A stretch of DNA of 64,000 nucleotides, taken from positions 267,608,075 to 267,672,074 of the forward strand of contig NC_081407.1 of the NCBI RefSeq assembly GCF_030272615.1. Direction: 5' to 3'. The notes under the pieces were generated by a model that worked only from the letters and a program-made list of their open reading frames with translations, ran no database searches and was not told the DNA's origin. This document shows, piece by piece, positions 11,728-23,576 of this stretch (position 1 is its first letter; every line of letters begins with the position of its first letter). This DNA is from Cryptomeria japonica. Lineage: Eukaryota > Streptophyta > Pinopsida > Cupressales > Cupressaceae. Position numbers and translations under genes: made by a program.

Positions 11728-13091
11728 TCATATACCTCTAGGGTGTTCTCTGGTAACTATCTCAAAGGGTGTTCTTCTCGTACTCTTGTTCACTGAATTA
11801 TTGTAGGCAAACTTTGCTTGTGATAAAATCAAATCCCAACTTCTGATTTTGTCTCCAACTAAACATCTCAATAAATTTCCCAAGCTCTGGTTTACTACCT
11901 CTGTTTGTCTATCAGTCTGTGGGTGAAAAGTAGAACTGATTCCAAATATATCTTCGTCTTCTTCCAAAGTGTTCTCCAAAAATAACCAACAAACTTAGTA
12001 TCTTTGTCTGAAAATATGCTTCTAGGTAATCCATGCAATCTCACTACTTCCTTGAGGAATAGGTCTGCTACATGCAGTGCATCTGATGTCTTCCTACAAG
12101 GTATGAAATGAGCCATTTTTTAGAATCTATCCACCACCGCAAATATAGAATCATTCCCTCTCTGTGTTTTAGGCAATCCAAATATGAAATCCATGCTTAT
12201 ATCCTCCCAAGGTCTTACCGGTACTGTCAAAGGTTTATACAATCCCACATTTTGACTACTCCCTTTTGCAACTTGACAAATTCTACAATTCTGCACAAAT
12301 TTCTTAACATCCTTATGAATCTGGGGCCAAAAGTAATGCTCACTCACCAATGATACTATTTTGTCAACACCAAAGTGTCCGGCTAATCCTCCACTATGTT
12401 TCTCCTTTATCAAATTTTCCCTCATAGAACTCCTAGGTATACACAACTCAACTCCCCTGAATAACATCCCATCCTGAATGAAATAATCCAACCACTTACT
12501 CCTATCTTCCATAACCGGTTCTCTGCATGCTTTACAAGGTTCCACAAAATCCGGGTCATCATCATGCAAGGTCTTCAACTCCTCAAATCCTAATACTGTC
12601 ACTCTCATCTCTATCAACAAATTTCTTCTTCTACTCAATGCATCAACAACTTTGTTAGATTTCCCACTTCTATGCTTCAACACAAAGGTGTAACTCTGCA
12701 AAAATTCTACCCATCTCATATGTCTCTGATTCAACTTACTCTTATTGTTCAAATACTGCAAGGCTTGGTGATCTGTATACAACACAAACTCCTTAGGCAA
12801 CAAGTAATGTCTCCACTTCTTCAAGGCTTGAACTGTGACATATAATTCCTGATCATACACTGAATATCTCCTTCGAGCATCATTCAACTTCTCACTAAAA
12901 TAATCTACTACTCTCCCTTCTTGACTCAAGACTGCTCCAATTGTTGTTCCACTTGCATCACAATCAACTTGAAATACTTTGTTAAAATCCGGTAAAGCTA
13001 ACACAGGCTGCTTAGTCACTTTCCGCTTCAATAGCTCAAAAATTTTGTTTGCTCCGATGGTCCACTTGAATTCCTTGTTATCCCCTCTCAT
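11728..13091 (-). pseudogene. Element A: RNase H and integrase
   Basis: The 12120-13091 frame holds RNase H (DCDASGTTIGAVL, YDQEL, LYTDHQAL, VVDALSR). It then has the integrase zinc-binding H-H-C-C region (GHFGVDK ... CRICQ) and the first catalytic Asp (SMDFIFGLP). A stop after VVDRF at about 12117-12119 interrupts the protein. The 11895-12116 frame continues with the second Asp (FSDKDTKF). A frameshift near 11980 leads to the 11728-11979 frame with [13 protein letters not shown], which contains the catalytic Glu, and RTPFEIV. D-D-E is present but the reading frame is broken at least twice. Confidence 0.9.
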
Positions 13092-13593
13092 TTTCTCCAG
13101 TCACAGGGCTACAAACAGAACTGAAAATTCTGATAAACTTCTGGTAGAAACTAGCCAATCCATGAAACGTTCTTACCTCTCCAATGCTTTCCGGTGTAGG
13201 CCATTCAACAATTGCTTTCACCTTCTCAGGGTCCATCTTCAGTCCGTCAACAAATATCACAAATCCCAAATAGACTAACTCTTCCTTCATGAAAGTGCAC
13301 TTCTTCAGGTTTATCAACAACTTCTCTTCTCTCAACCTCTATAGAACTTGTCTCAAGTGCAACAAATGCTCTTCTTTTGTCTGATTGAAAATCACAATGT
13401 CATCCAAATAAATAATAACAAATTTACCCCAAAATTTCTTCAATACCTCATTCGTTAACCTCATGAAAGTATTTGGTGCATTAGTTAACCCAAAAGGCAT
13501 CACCGACCATTTATACAGTCCTTCATTTGTCTTAAATGTTGTCTTCCACTCATCTCCTTCTCTGATCTTGATCTGATGATGTCCACTCTTCAA
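13078..13593 (-). pseudogene. Element A: reverse transcriptase catalytic half
   Basis: The 13339-13593 frame contains [17 protein letters not shown] and the catalytic [16 protein letters not shown] stop at about 13336-13338 separates it from the 13078-13335 frame (NLKKCTFMKEELVYLGF, WPTPESIGEVRTF), the RT thumb/connection. The frame shifts again near 13085 before RNase H. The stop sits where relatives carry Gln, consistent with CAG to TAG decay. Confidence 0.9.
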
Positions 13594-14702
13594 ATCTATC
13601 TTTGTAAAGTATTTGGCTCCACTTAACAGTCCATTATATCATCCATCCTAGGCAAAGGAAACCGGTATTTCACTTTGATCCTGTTTATTGCTTTGGAATT
13701 GGTACACATCCTCCATGCTCCATTCTTTTTAGGTGCTAACATTGTCGACACTGCACAGGGGCTCAAACTTTCTCTTATCAAACCTTTCTTCAACAACTCC
13801 TTCACTTGTCTATTCAACTCTTCATTCTCTACCAATGTCATCTTGTGTGCAACTTTGTTAGGAAAACTAACTCCTGGAATCAGGTCCATACAATGAATGA
13901 TACTTCTTACTGGTGGTAATCCATCAAGCACGTTATCTGAAATGATGTCTTCATATTTTGTCAACAACTCCTTTATCTCTTCTGGTTGTTCTTCTTCAGG
14001 TTCTGAGTTCTCGGTCTTCTTAGGAACTAAGGCAAAACATACACTTGAATGTCTCATTCCATCCAGGAATTTCCTCCAATCCACCAAACAGATCCTAGCA
14101 TTCATAAAGACTTCACTCTTCAAACACTCCTCCAAGGGTAACAAGATTTTCTTAATCCCATTTGCCTCAATAGTGTATATGTTCTTCCTCCTATCATGTA
14201 TTGCCTGTCTATCAAACTGCCAAGGTTTACCCAACAAAAGGTGACAAATATCCATTGGCATAATATCACACAAGACTTCATCATGATTGTTCCCAATTTT
14301 TAATTTTACCAAACATTGCTCACTTACTAACAACTTATGTTCATCTTGAATCCATGTTATTTGATAAGGCTTAGGGTGTTTCAATATTTCCAAATTCAAC
14401 TTAGTCACCATCTCTTCTAAAATAAGGTTATCTAAACTACCACTATCAATAACAACTTTGCAACACTTATCAAATACCTTACATCTGGTCTTGAACAAGT
14501 CCCTCCTCTGCAAGGGCTCCTCGTCTTCTCCAATATGACACAAAACTCTTTGCATCATCAACAGTTCTCCATCTTCCGGTTTGTTAGTTGATCCAGTGGC
14601 GCTTTCTTCCACCAAGGTAGTTCTCCCAGTATTCTCAGTCTTCTTATACTCGAAAGCACGATGTCCTTCTCCCCCACACTTAAAGCAAGTACCTCTAAAC
14701 AA
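13594..14702 (-). pseudogene. Element A: CCHC knuckle, protease and RT N-terminus
   Basis: The 359-codon frame (13623-14702) begins at a zinc knuckle CFKCGGEGHRAFEY, in which the final Cys of C-X2-C-X4-H-X4-C is Tyr. Protease VVIDSGSLDNLI follows at about residues 83-95, then LLLGKPWQFD. The RT start ([27 protein letters not shown]) comes at the end. A one-base shift near 13625 breaks continuity with the rest of RT. Confidence 0.88.
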
Positions 14703-14795
14703 TCTTTGGTCTTGTCTTATGTCATCTTTTCCAAAATTATCATTCCGATAATCAGGTTCTCTTCTCCGGTAGAAATTTCTATCATCCTTCCGGTA

Positions 14796-15656
14796 TTAAC
14801 TACCATCTTTAATTACTTCCTTGTCCTTGTTCTGATCTGTATAGGTACCTCTTCCTCCAGTATATCCTCTTCCTCCTTGAAATCTTCCTCCGGTAAACCT
14901 TCCACCTCTACCTCTTTGTCTCTGCTCATGTCTTTTGTTCAGCTTCTCTTCCACTTTCAGGGCATATTGGTAAGCTTCTTCAACACTCTGCAACTTGATC
15001 AAACTGAGTTCATCTTGTATAGACATCCGCAATCCATTCAAATACCTAGCAACTTGTTCAACTTTGTCATCAACATGTCTTGATTTGATATTCAACTTGT
15101 AGAATGCTTCGGTATACTCCTTCACATTTGATATTCTGAAACAGATTCACTTGATAATCAGCTGGCATAAACTTCGATTTTAACTTTGCAACCATTTTGA
15201 TCCCATGTTTTGATCTTCTCTTTGCCTCTTCTCTGTCTATCCACTTGCAAATGTTCCCAGCAAAGAGATGCATGACCTTTCAACTGGGTACAAGCATACT
15301 TCACCTTCCTTTCCTTCGCGGTGTTCTCAAAATCAAAATATTTCTTCATCTTCGAGATCCAATCCATCAATTCATCCGAGTTCAACTTCCAATAATATTC
15401 CGATGGGGTAAAATGTGGTTTAGTATTCACCCTACTCAAAACCCTAAAAAACCTCTCTTCATATGGATCGATCGTTTGTGGATTTACTTGTTTTGTCGGG
15501 GCTTCTTCTCCTTCATCTTCACTTACGTCTTCAATACGTCGGCCTCTTCTTTGTGTTGTCTCAACGGCTTCCAACTGGGCTGTAATTCCTTGCAACATTT
15601 CCATCACAACAGGGTCTACATTCCCACACGCTCCACCATTCCTATTTCCTCTTCAT
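14796..15656 (-). pseudogene. Element A: gag
   Basis: The 15158-15607 frame carries the Ty3 GAG start (YYWKLNSDELMDWISKM, FDFENTAKERKVKYACTQL). A frameshift near 15130-15160 leads to the 14796-15125 frame (MKEYTEAFYKLN, VARYLNGLR). A Gly/Arg-rich segment (RGGRFTGGRFQGGRG) then precedes the knuckle. A stop near 14795 separates it from the pol frame. The start of gag abuts the insertion point of element G (target GTTAT at 15657-15661). Confidence 0.85.
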
Positions 15657-16105
15657 GTTATTGTGTAGGAGAAAAAGTGACACTAAGCAAACATGCCCTA
15701 ATCTCACTTTCAACCACACACTTGTGGAATACAAAAGAGCCTAGAGGTATCACACAATTGGCTACTTCTTCTTGTGGAAGAGAGAGCCACGGGCTACCTA
15801 TTAGGATTTCTATTCCTTTGTTGTAATTGAAAGATAAAATAATGCAAGTTCAATCCCTAACCCCAAAGTGCAAGTATGAACTAATAACAAGATCGCAGAA
15901 TTGAACTTAAACAATGGAAAGCTGTAAACACAAGGACAAGACAAGAATGTAAATGCGTACCCGGAGTTAAAATCTGAGTGAAAATGTTCAGGACGAGGGC
16001 GCGGGCGCCACTGTCCTGATTCTGCTCCTGAAACTGCTCCGGAAACTGCTGTTTTGCAACCTAGAAAGCTGTCAGAAAGTGCTGAAAACTTGCTGTCTGA
16101 CAGAA

Positions 16106-16169
16106 GGACCAGGGCACCCAGCGCCCCTGTCCTGGCAGGACCAGGGCGCCCCACGCCCCTGTCCTGGTC
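16106..16169. repeat. GC-rich palindromic cassette, two units
   Basis: Two units of about 32 bp begin GGACCAGGGC and end CCCCTGTCCTGG. Each is an imperfect inverted repeat with GGACC at one arm and a GTCC/GGTCC-like end at the other. The same cassette has five units in the other LTR of element G. Confidence 0.85.
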
Positions 16170-16888
16170 TTTTGCTCTGCAACTTGGTGTGAAGTTCAGT
16201 CTCCGTCTGCTTCTGTCGGATCTGCAACTTGCGGCGTCGTCCGAATCCCGAAACCTGCACTTATATATGAAAAAGGTGTTTGGGCGGCTATATAGGGTTT
16301 TGCCTTAGTCAAACCCCCGCTTCGGTGATTTCCACCTCCACGAATAGCCAAGTTGTATTGTAAAATGTATTGTGTGTGCAGACCTAGTGTGTGTGCAAGG
16401 TCCTAAGATGCAAGTAAGCAAACTAGAGCAACCTAGAAAGTAAACCCTAATTGCTCATAAATGATAATGTAAATGCTCTAAATCAAGATGCAAAGTGATC
16501 TAAAGCATGAATAAAGGATATGTTGAAGCTTATGCAAAGACATGAAAACAACATGAAATCATACCCAACCCTCAAGGGAGGAGTACAAGCCAATCTTCAG
16601 TCGGTAATCTCCTATTGTTCTTCAATGTCTTCCAAGCCCTAAATCGATGAATGAAATTGATAAATGCTTGATAGAAGGATGTTGAATGTTGTTGAAGTCT
16701 TCAAAGATCTGCTCTTTCGCTGCATAGAAGGTCCTTGAAAGCCAAAATTCGGATCCTTTCAAATGAAGAAAGAGAGCTCTTATATATGAAACCCTAGGTC
16801 TTAATTTCAACTTTTGGCCGACCTAGAGATTGAATATCCCGCCAATTTCTTGGGGTTAAGCTTTATTTTATGATTGGATCGCGCTCCT

Positions 16889-16967
16889 AAAATTTCGGGA
16901 AAAATGTCCGGGACCATGTGCACTCCGGGCGCCATGGTCCCGACAACTTTTCACCAAATTTTCAGGG
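16889..16967. repeat. Long hairpin module in element G LTR
   Basis: The left arm (AAAATTTCGGGAAAAATG then TCCGGGACCATG) pairs imperfectly with the right arm (CATGGTCCCGACAACTTT then TCACCAAATTTT). The apex is GC-rich (TGCACTCCGGGCGC). Arms are about 30 nt. The module recurs at 23498-23576 and, in related form, in element C. Confidence 0.8.
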
Positions 16968-17306
16968 CCGTCGGATATGATGATTTTAGAGAGAATCCCG
17001 AAGTTACAGCTGATTTCAAGATGTTTTGACCCCCGAAATCAAGCCCCCAAGTTCAAAATAGGACCTAATTAGGGTTTTTGATTAAATGATGTATTGGAAG
17101 AATAAAATGAAAGGGGCACACTTTAATGAAAGGGCCCAACTTTATGATGTGGAAGATGATGAAATAGAATCTTAGACCTAATTAATTTAATTAATTAAGT
17201 GCTAAAGGGGAAATGCAATGCAAAATGCAAAATGCGCCAAGGCGGGTGCTAAACTAGGTGTGAAATTGTACCACCCTAGCAAGTGCGTACAATTTACGAC
17301 GCTACA

Positions 17307-17321
17307 TTTATCCCCCACTTT
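17307..17321 (-). promoter_or_regulatory. Element G polypurine tract
   Basis: On the minus strand AAAGTGGGGGATAAA lies directly before the 3' LTR start TGTAGCG. It would prime plus-strand DNA synthesis. It differs by one base from the tract of element C (AAAGTGGGGGCTAAA). Confidence 0.85.
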
Positions 17322-18931
17322 AGCGGTCATATGAACACTACGTGCATATGCAAGCTAAAGTACAGAAAAGTAAACATTATTTGAAAAAGGATATATCCAT
17401 AAGTCTGTCGAACGAAGCCCCCCGCGGTATCTGCAGTACACAGTTAGGAACCGCACCCTACAAAACACACGTTAGATCACAAAATCACCTAATGCTTACT
17501 AAGGAAGGTGATGAAAATTCGAGGGTAGCTATATGCCCCCCCTGTTTCGGCTTGCTAATTTTAGTGAGTTGAAACAGGGTATCATGTTTACCACTTCGAA
17601 TTGTTAAAGAAAATTGATGACAAAATGCTCACAAGAAGATTTGATATGAGATCAAAAACTAATGGAGAATCATTTGGTAAGAAAGAGGACTAAATCTCAA
17701 TTCCAACACAACAAAGAGTGTGAGGTTTCAAGAGTTCTCTAACACAAGATGAAGGATGTAAATGGAAACAAAATGCAAAGAGAAGAAAAGAAAGGAAAAA
17801 AGCATGAATAGACACATTGGTGATCCATGAGAAGAATAGTGAGAGAGAAGACATGGACTTCTCGCCCCTAGATCTTGTCTAGGTGATCCATGGGAAAGAG
17901 GACATGGAAAACTAGCCCCTAGAGTCTGTCTAGGTGATCCATGTAAGGGAGGAGAGTGAGAAAGTCTAGCCTTATGCCGCTAGTTCCACTCAACCTCGTG
18001 CATGTGTGTGTAAGGGAGGTTAGAAGCACCTCATAGGAGTCTATGCCCGAGTATGCTACAACCTGTATATGTATAGTACAAAAGCGTGACATCTCGCTCT
18101 AAGAGTCTGTGCTCTAGTTCTGAGAATGACCCATTGCTCAAAAAGTGTAAGTTTTATGTCATAAGAAAAGTAGAACAAGGATACCTACCTTCATCACACA
18201 AGAAGATACCCCAAAAAATGCAACAATGTCATAGATCCAAGCAAGAGAGTTCTGCACTCCTTAAGCAAGGATAAGATAGTTGAAAAGGGATATCTTGTAG
18301 TATGTGTAAAGGAGATCCTTAGAGGAGAAGAGATATTTGTACAAAAGACACCTATCCCTGAGAGAAATTGTCTTAGACAAATATAACATCTTCTAGAATA
18401 AGACAAACAAGAGAATAAGAATGCAATACTTCTTTCTTTTGCGAGGTGAAAGTGATTCTTAATGAAGGATGACGCTCTTTTTAACCCAATTAGGAGAGTG
18501 AATTCGCTATGGATGTATTTTACCAAGTGCAAAAGAGGTTGTAGTCAAGGAATTACACCTCTTGTAAGAGAGAACCCTTGAACAAACAACAACAAATGCG
18601 TACAAGGCATAACATCAAGTAATAAAGTCCACACCATCCACAAAATAGGAAAAAGTGGATCCTTAGATAAAAATAAGGAAAGATCATTGCCTCCCAAGGA
18701 TAAGGACAATGAGAAGGACTTACACAATCTTCTAGGGAGAGATTTGGACATAAGCAAAAGAAGAGATGTATGAAATCACTCTTGTCCCCATAGGAACAAG
18801 AAAATTAGGCTATTATGTTGCTTCAAAAAATATGATTGCACTTGAAATTGTACCATCATGAATGACAATGAGCCCCCAGTAAATGAGCTACCAATGTCAC
18901 ATAATGATGAGCAACATAATAGCCATTAATG
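17322..18931 (-). other. Element G non-coding 3' region
   Basis: No RT/integrase-like reading was found in any frame. It contains a short tandem duplication at about 17820-17945, where TAGGTGATCCATG and neighbouring words repeat. The minus-strand short frames have no recognisable domain. Confidence 0.7.
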
Positions 18932-21900
18932 TTATTTAAAGACATGATAGACTAAATCAGGTATTTGAATATGACATGCCAAATGCTCAACTATAAGTGA
19001 GATCAAAAACCTGTATAAAATGACAAAAATTGAAGAAGAAAAGTCACAAGAAATCTTAGAAGAGGGATGAGTGTGATTTATTAGAGCCTTATCCCTGGAG
19101 GAAAGGACTTTATGATGAATAGGAGATAAAGATTCATAAGTGGATTCAGAAATTTGAGGGGATTCATAAAGAGATTTGTTCATTGCCAAGATTTCCTTAT
19201 GAGGGGAATTAGAGTTGATAGAAGTAGAAGATGATTTAGTTGAAGTGAGATCATCATCACTACTAAATATAGCATTCACATTGAGAGATGGTCTTTTAGA
19301 TGCTTTGGTACGTTTGCAGGGATTATAGCCGAGTCCAAAGGCATAATTGTGAAAATTAGTCTCTAGAGGAACTTTTATCCCTTGTTCATGAGTGCCACAA
19401 CCATTTCCATGATACCCATGCTTAGCAAAAATGCGAAAACCACGACCATAACGATCAGCCATTTCAGGAAGAGAAGGTGGTTTTTCATAAGACAAAGAAT
19501 CAAACTCTTCATAATTAGAGGTGTGAGGAGAAGAAGTTTGAGAAGCGGCCACAAAATTATTGCTCATAGGTTTATGTAAGATTGATTGATTTTTAGTTTC
19601 TTCCTTCTTTTTAACTTTAAGCTCTCTAGGAGGAACCCTATATTCACCTACAAAGGTGGGATTAAAATCAAGGGATCCCCAATCGTCTTCTGCGAGAACC
19701 TTCTCAGGATCAAAAGCCTTTTTATGCGTATATTCAAGTCGAGAAGGATCTTCTTCAGGAGCCTCAGACTCATCCAAAGAATTTTGATTATCAGAGGGTA
19801 AGGATTCATCCATAGGTATCTTGTTCAAAGAGTCATTACTAGAAGAGGAAGTCTTAGATGTTTGCAAACAAGCTTGAAGATTAGTGTCACCTATCAAGGT
19901 ATATGTCTTATTGTTATAAATGAATTTAACTTGTCTATGCAATGTAGAGGGGACAGCTTGCATACTGTGAATCCAAGGCCTCCCTAATAACAAGTTGTAT
20001 GTTAGATTTCCCGACATAACATGGATAGGAGTAGGCAAAGTAACAGGTCCCACTGTGATGGGTAAGGTGATAATACCTAATGAAGACTTAGCCACATTAT
20101 CAAAGCCTCGAATGGGACGAGAGTCAGGCTCAATAAGGGATGTATCCACATTCATCTTATGCAATAGATTAATGCTACACACATTAAGGCCATAACCATT
20201 ATCTACCAGTGTTCGTCTTATAGCAGTGTCCTTTATGATAACCACAATCATCAAGGGATCATATTGATGTTGAATTTCACTAGTAGGCAACTCATCTTGA
20301 GTAAACACAATTTGAGTTTTAGGATTCATCACAGAGTTAACCAAAGACACTATATTACTAGATGTATTAGGTGGAGGAACATTCAAATCTTTCAAGGCAT
20401 CTTGTAACATTCCATGATGAGCAGAAGAAGTTTGGATCAAATCCCAAAGGGATATCTTAGCAGGGGTAGTTTTAAGTTGTTCTATGAGATCATAATCCTT
20501 ACTAAGCATTTGTGAAATACGAGGAGCTTGAGGAAGAATAGGTTGGGAAGGAGGAAGCGAAGTGGGGATAACTGGAGGAGGATTAGGTTGCATATTGTTT
20601 CTTGTGTTATAGGTATGGGCAACCGCATGATAACTCTCTCTAGTCAGTTGCTTAGCATACTCATAAGGGCTCTTAGTAGAATAACCTCCTTGCACAGTAA
20701 TAATAGGTTTCTTAGGAGTGCAAAAAGAATCATTAGCATGACCACCTTGAACCACTAAGATAGGCTTATTTAAAGGTTGAGAATTCTGAGAACGACAAGC
20801 ACCTTGGATAGTGAAGAGAGGTTTGTTAGGTGTTTCATTCACATGTATCAAATTGATTGAGGATGGTTTAGAGGAATGAACAAAAGTGTTGGAAGAATTA
20901 TTGATAGTCTTCTCTTGCACTAAAATCTTATCACAGATTAGATCAATTTTAGGAGAGAGACAAGGGATAGGCATTGATGTTCTAGTAGGAAGGGTAATAC
21001 TAGGAAAAGTCATACCATCCTCTATCAAAGGATCTACATGGGGAATAAACTCTCCAGGAGAAGGATCAACATTACTCTCTAAAGTCTCACTTTTGAGAGG
21101 GAGATCTTTGAAAGAGATGTTAACCATCTTGCTTTGAACTAGGGTTTCCTTATGAGTAGAACCAAGTTGAGGAGAGGGAGATGCTTTATTTTTAGAGGAA
21201 GAATGATTGAGATTCAAGGAAGGTGAGAAACTATCAAGGGAGTTTTCAATCTTGATTTCATCCCCTTTGGCTAGGGGTAGAGAATAATCTATACCTTCTT
21301 CTAATGGTTCATCCCAAATAGTGAGGTTGTTGAAAGGAATGTTTGAAGTATTGTCAATTTCGGGAGAGGAGATAACATTGTTTATTAATTCCTCATCCTT
21401 AGGAGGGAGAGCATCAATAGATGTGTTAAACTCATCCTCTTTCCTCAAAATATGTTCAATAGGGGAGAGAGAATTAAGGAAATTGCTTATTATTTCATCT
21501 TCTTTCTCTAAGGGATGCTTATGGGTAAGACCAACTTTAGGAGAAGGGTAAGCATTTACCATTAATTCATCATCTCTAGTGGGAATTTTGTTGGAAAAGG
21601 AAATGCCATCACTAGGAAATGTAGGAATAATGTCATCTTTTTGCACAGAAGGATCCTCATGAAGGGAGTGTTTTTTAGGGGACACAAAGGCATCAAGGGC
21701 ATCATTCAACAAAGCATGATCATATCTATTAAAAGGTTTATCTTTTGATTCAAAAGGAGATATCTCTTCATAGGGGGGATCAAAAACAACCATGTTACTA
21801 GATTTAGTGGAAGAGCTGATAGGAATGTACCCTTGAGAGGAATCATTCGACTTATCTTTCTCATCACAACGAAATGGCATAGTAACAATGTTTATGAGTT

Positions 21901-22009
21901 TTTGGTAAAATGAAGGTTTGGTATATTTAGGTTTCAAAAATTCATCTAAAGCTTCATCTAACTCATAATCATCACAAATATGAACATCTTGCAAATAAAA
22001 ATCTGACAT
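18932..22009 (-). CDS. Element G ORF: protease-like plus G-patch polyprotein (1025 aa)
   Basis: This single uninterrupted frame begins MSDFYLQDVHICDDYEL just inside the primer site. Residues 1 to about 550 are low-complexity, Ser/Pro/Asp-rich and repetitive, with no GAG core that I can recognise. A retropepsin-like fold is suggested at about 590-690 by TLVDNGYGLNVCS and LLLGRPWIHSMQAVPSTL; the catalytic triplet reads D-N-G instead of D-S/T-G. A G-patch (RYGRGFRIFAKHGYHG then THEQGI and AFGLGYNP) lies at about 853-890, a motif usually linked to RNA binding. In plant Tat-type polyproteins this order precedes RT, but here the frame ends at about 1025 without RT. It may be a packaging or RNA-binding accessory, or simply a retained fragment. 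Intactness suggests recent function or youth. Confidence 0.85.
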   Translation of the reverse strand: MSDFYLQDVHICDDYELDEALDEFLKPKYTKPSFYQKLINIVTMPFRCDEKDKSNDSSQGYIPISSSTKSSNMVVFDPPYEEISPFESKDKPFNRYDHALLNDALDAFVSPKKHSLHEDPSVQKDDIIPTFPSDGISFSNKIPTRDDELMVNAYPSPKVGLTHKHPLEKEDEIISNFLNSLSPIEHILRKEDEFNTSIDALPPKDEELINNVISSPEIDNTSNIPFNNLTIWDEPLEEGIDYSLPLAKGDEIKIENSLDSFSPSLNLNHSSSKNKASPSPQLGSTHKETLVQSKMVNISFKDLPLKSETLESNVDPSPGEFIPHVDPLIEDGMTFPSITLPTRTSMPIPCLSPKIDLICDKILVQEKTINNSSNTFVHSSKPSSINLIHVNETPNKPLFTIQGACRSQNSQPLNKPILVVQGGHANDSFCTPKKPIITVQGGYSTKSPYEYAKQLTRESYHAVAHTYNTRNNMQPNPPPVIPTSLPPSQPILPQAPRISQMLSKDYDLIEQLKTTPAKISLWDLIQTSSAHHGMLQDALKDLNVPPPNTSSNIVSLVNSVMNPKTQIVFTQDELPTSEIQHQYDPLMIVVIIKDTAIRRTLVDNGYGLNVCSINLLHKMNVDTSLIEPDSRPIRGFDNVAKSSLGIITLPITVGPVTLPTPIHVMSGNLTYNLLLGRPWIHSMQAVPSTLHRQVKFIYNNKTYTLIGDTNLQACLQTSKTSSSSNDSLNKIPMDESLPSDNQNSLDESEAPEEDPSRLEYTHKKAFDPEKVLAEDDWGSLDFNPTFVGEYRVPPRELKVKKKEETKNQSILHKPMSNNFVAASQTSSPHTSNYEEFDSLSYEKPPSLPEMADRYGRGFRIFAKHGYHGNGCGTHEQGIKVPLETNFHNYAFGLGYNPCKRTKASKRPSLNVNAIFSSDDDLTSTKSSSTSINSNSPHKEILAMNKSLYESPQISESTYESLSPIHHKVLSSRDKALINHTHPSSKISCDFSSSIFVILYRFLISLIVEHLACHIQIPDLVYHVFK

Positions 22010-22155
22010 TTTGAAATTGCATAAAATTTAAACACACAATGCAAAGAAACACACATTTTTTTATTTTTTTTTCTCTTTTTAATGAAAATGAAATGAAAAC
22101 ACACTAAATCTAGATCTAGATCTAACAAATGCAATGCAAGAGGAAGCAATGATAG

Positions 22156-22174
22156 GTTCACGTCGGGTTCACCA
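22156..22174 (-). promoter_or_regulatory. Element G primer-binding site
   Basis: On the minus strand TGGTGAACCCGACGTGAAC lies four bases after the 5' LTR. It begins with the TGG expected of a tRNA 3' CCA complement. It is not the usual initiator-Met site (TGGTATCAGAGC). The identical 19-mer follows the 5' LTR of element C. Confidence 0.8.
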
Positions 22175-22622
22175 AAATGTGGTGGGAGAAAAAGTGACAC
22201 TAAGCAAACATGCCCTAATCTCACTTTCAACCACACACTTGTGGAATACGAAAGAGCCTAGAGGTATCACACAATTGGCTACTTCTTCTTGTGAAAGAGA
22301 GAGCCACGGGCTACCTATTAGGATTTCTATTCCTTTGTTGTAATTGAAAGATAAAATAATGCAACTTCAATCCCTAACCCCAAAGTGCAAGTATGAACTA
22401 ATAACAAGATCGCAGAATTGAACTTAAACAATGGAAAGCTGTAAACACAAGGACAAGACAAGAATGTAAATGCGTACCCGGAGTTAAAATCTGAGTGAAA
22501 ATGTTCGGGACGAGGGCGCGGGTGCCACTGTCCTGATTCTGCTCTTGAAACTGCTCCGAAAAATGCTGTTTTGCAACCTAGAAAGCTGTCAGAAAGTGCT
22601 GAAAACTTGCTGTCTGACAGAA

Positions 22623-22774
22623 GGACCAGGGCGCCCAGTGCCCCTGTCCCAGGGACCAGGGCGCCCAGCGCCCCTGTCCCAGGGACTAGGGTGCCCAGCG
22701 CCCCTGTCCTGGCAGGACCAGGGCGCCCCACGCCCCTGTCCTGGCAGGACCAGGGTGCCCCACGCCCCTGTCCT
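22623..22774. repeat. GC-rich palindromic cassette, five units
   Basis: Five units of 30-32 bp each begin GGACCAGGG or GGACTAGGG and end CCCCTGTCC(C/T). The sister LTR has two. Unit sequences differ slightly at the apex (CGCCCAGTGCC, CGCCCAGCGCC, CGCCCCACGCC). Confidence 0.88.
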
Positions 22775-23497
22775 GGTCTTTTGCTCTACAACTTGGTGTG
22801 AAGTTCAGTCTCCGTCTACTTCCGTCGGATCTGCAACTTGCGGCGTCGTCCGAATCCCGAAACCTGCACTTATATCTGAAAAAGGTGTTTGGGTGGCTAT
22901 ATAGGGTTTTGCCTTAGTCAAACCCCCGCTTCGGTGATTTCCACCTCCACGAATAGCCAAGTTGTATTGTAAAATGTATTGTGTGTGCAGACCTAGTGTG
23001 TGTGCAAGGTCCTAAGATGCAAGTAAGCAAACTAGAGCAACCTAGAAAGTAAACCCTAATTGCTCATAAATGATAATGTAAATGCTCTAAATCAAGATGC
23101 AAAGTGATCTAAAGCATGAATAAAGGATATGTTGAAGCTTATGCAAAGACATGAAAACAACATGAAATCATACCCAACCCTCAAGGGAGGAGTACAAGCC
23201 AATCTTCAGTCGGTAATCTCCTATTGTTCTTCAATGTCTTCCAAGCCCTAAATGGATGAATGAAATTGATAAATGCTTGATAGAAGGATGTTGAATGTTG
23301 TTGAAGTCTTCAAAGATCTGCTCTTTCGCTGCATAGAAGGTCCTTGAAAGCCAAAATTCGGATCCTTTCAAATGAAGAAAGAGAGCTCTTATATATGAAA
23401 CCCTAGGTCTTAATTTCAACTTTTGGCCGACCTAGAGATTGAATATCCCGCCAATTTCTTGGGGTTAAGCTTTATTTTATGATTGGATCGCGCTCCT

Positions 23498-23576
23498 AAA
23501 ATTTCGGGAAAAATGTCCGGGACCATGTGCACTCCGGGCGCCATGGTCCCGACAACTTTTCACCAAATTTTCAGGG
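23498..23576. repeat. Long hairpin module in element G LTR (second copy)
   Basis: Same module as 16889-16967, with arms AAAATTTCGGGAAAAATG and CAACTTTTCACCAAATTTT around a GC-rich apex. It lies in the LTR and so would be present in any LTR-to-LTR transcript at one or both ends. Confidence 0.8.

Larger units (their letters stand above)
15662..17306 (-). repeat. Element G 3' LTR
   Basis: On the plus strand it starts TGTGTAGGAGAAAAAGTG and ends TTACGACGCTACA. It carries two units of the GC-rich cassette (16106-16169), against five in the partner LTR, and one long hairpin module (16889-16967). Confidence 0.92.
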
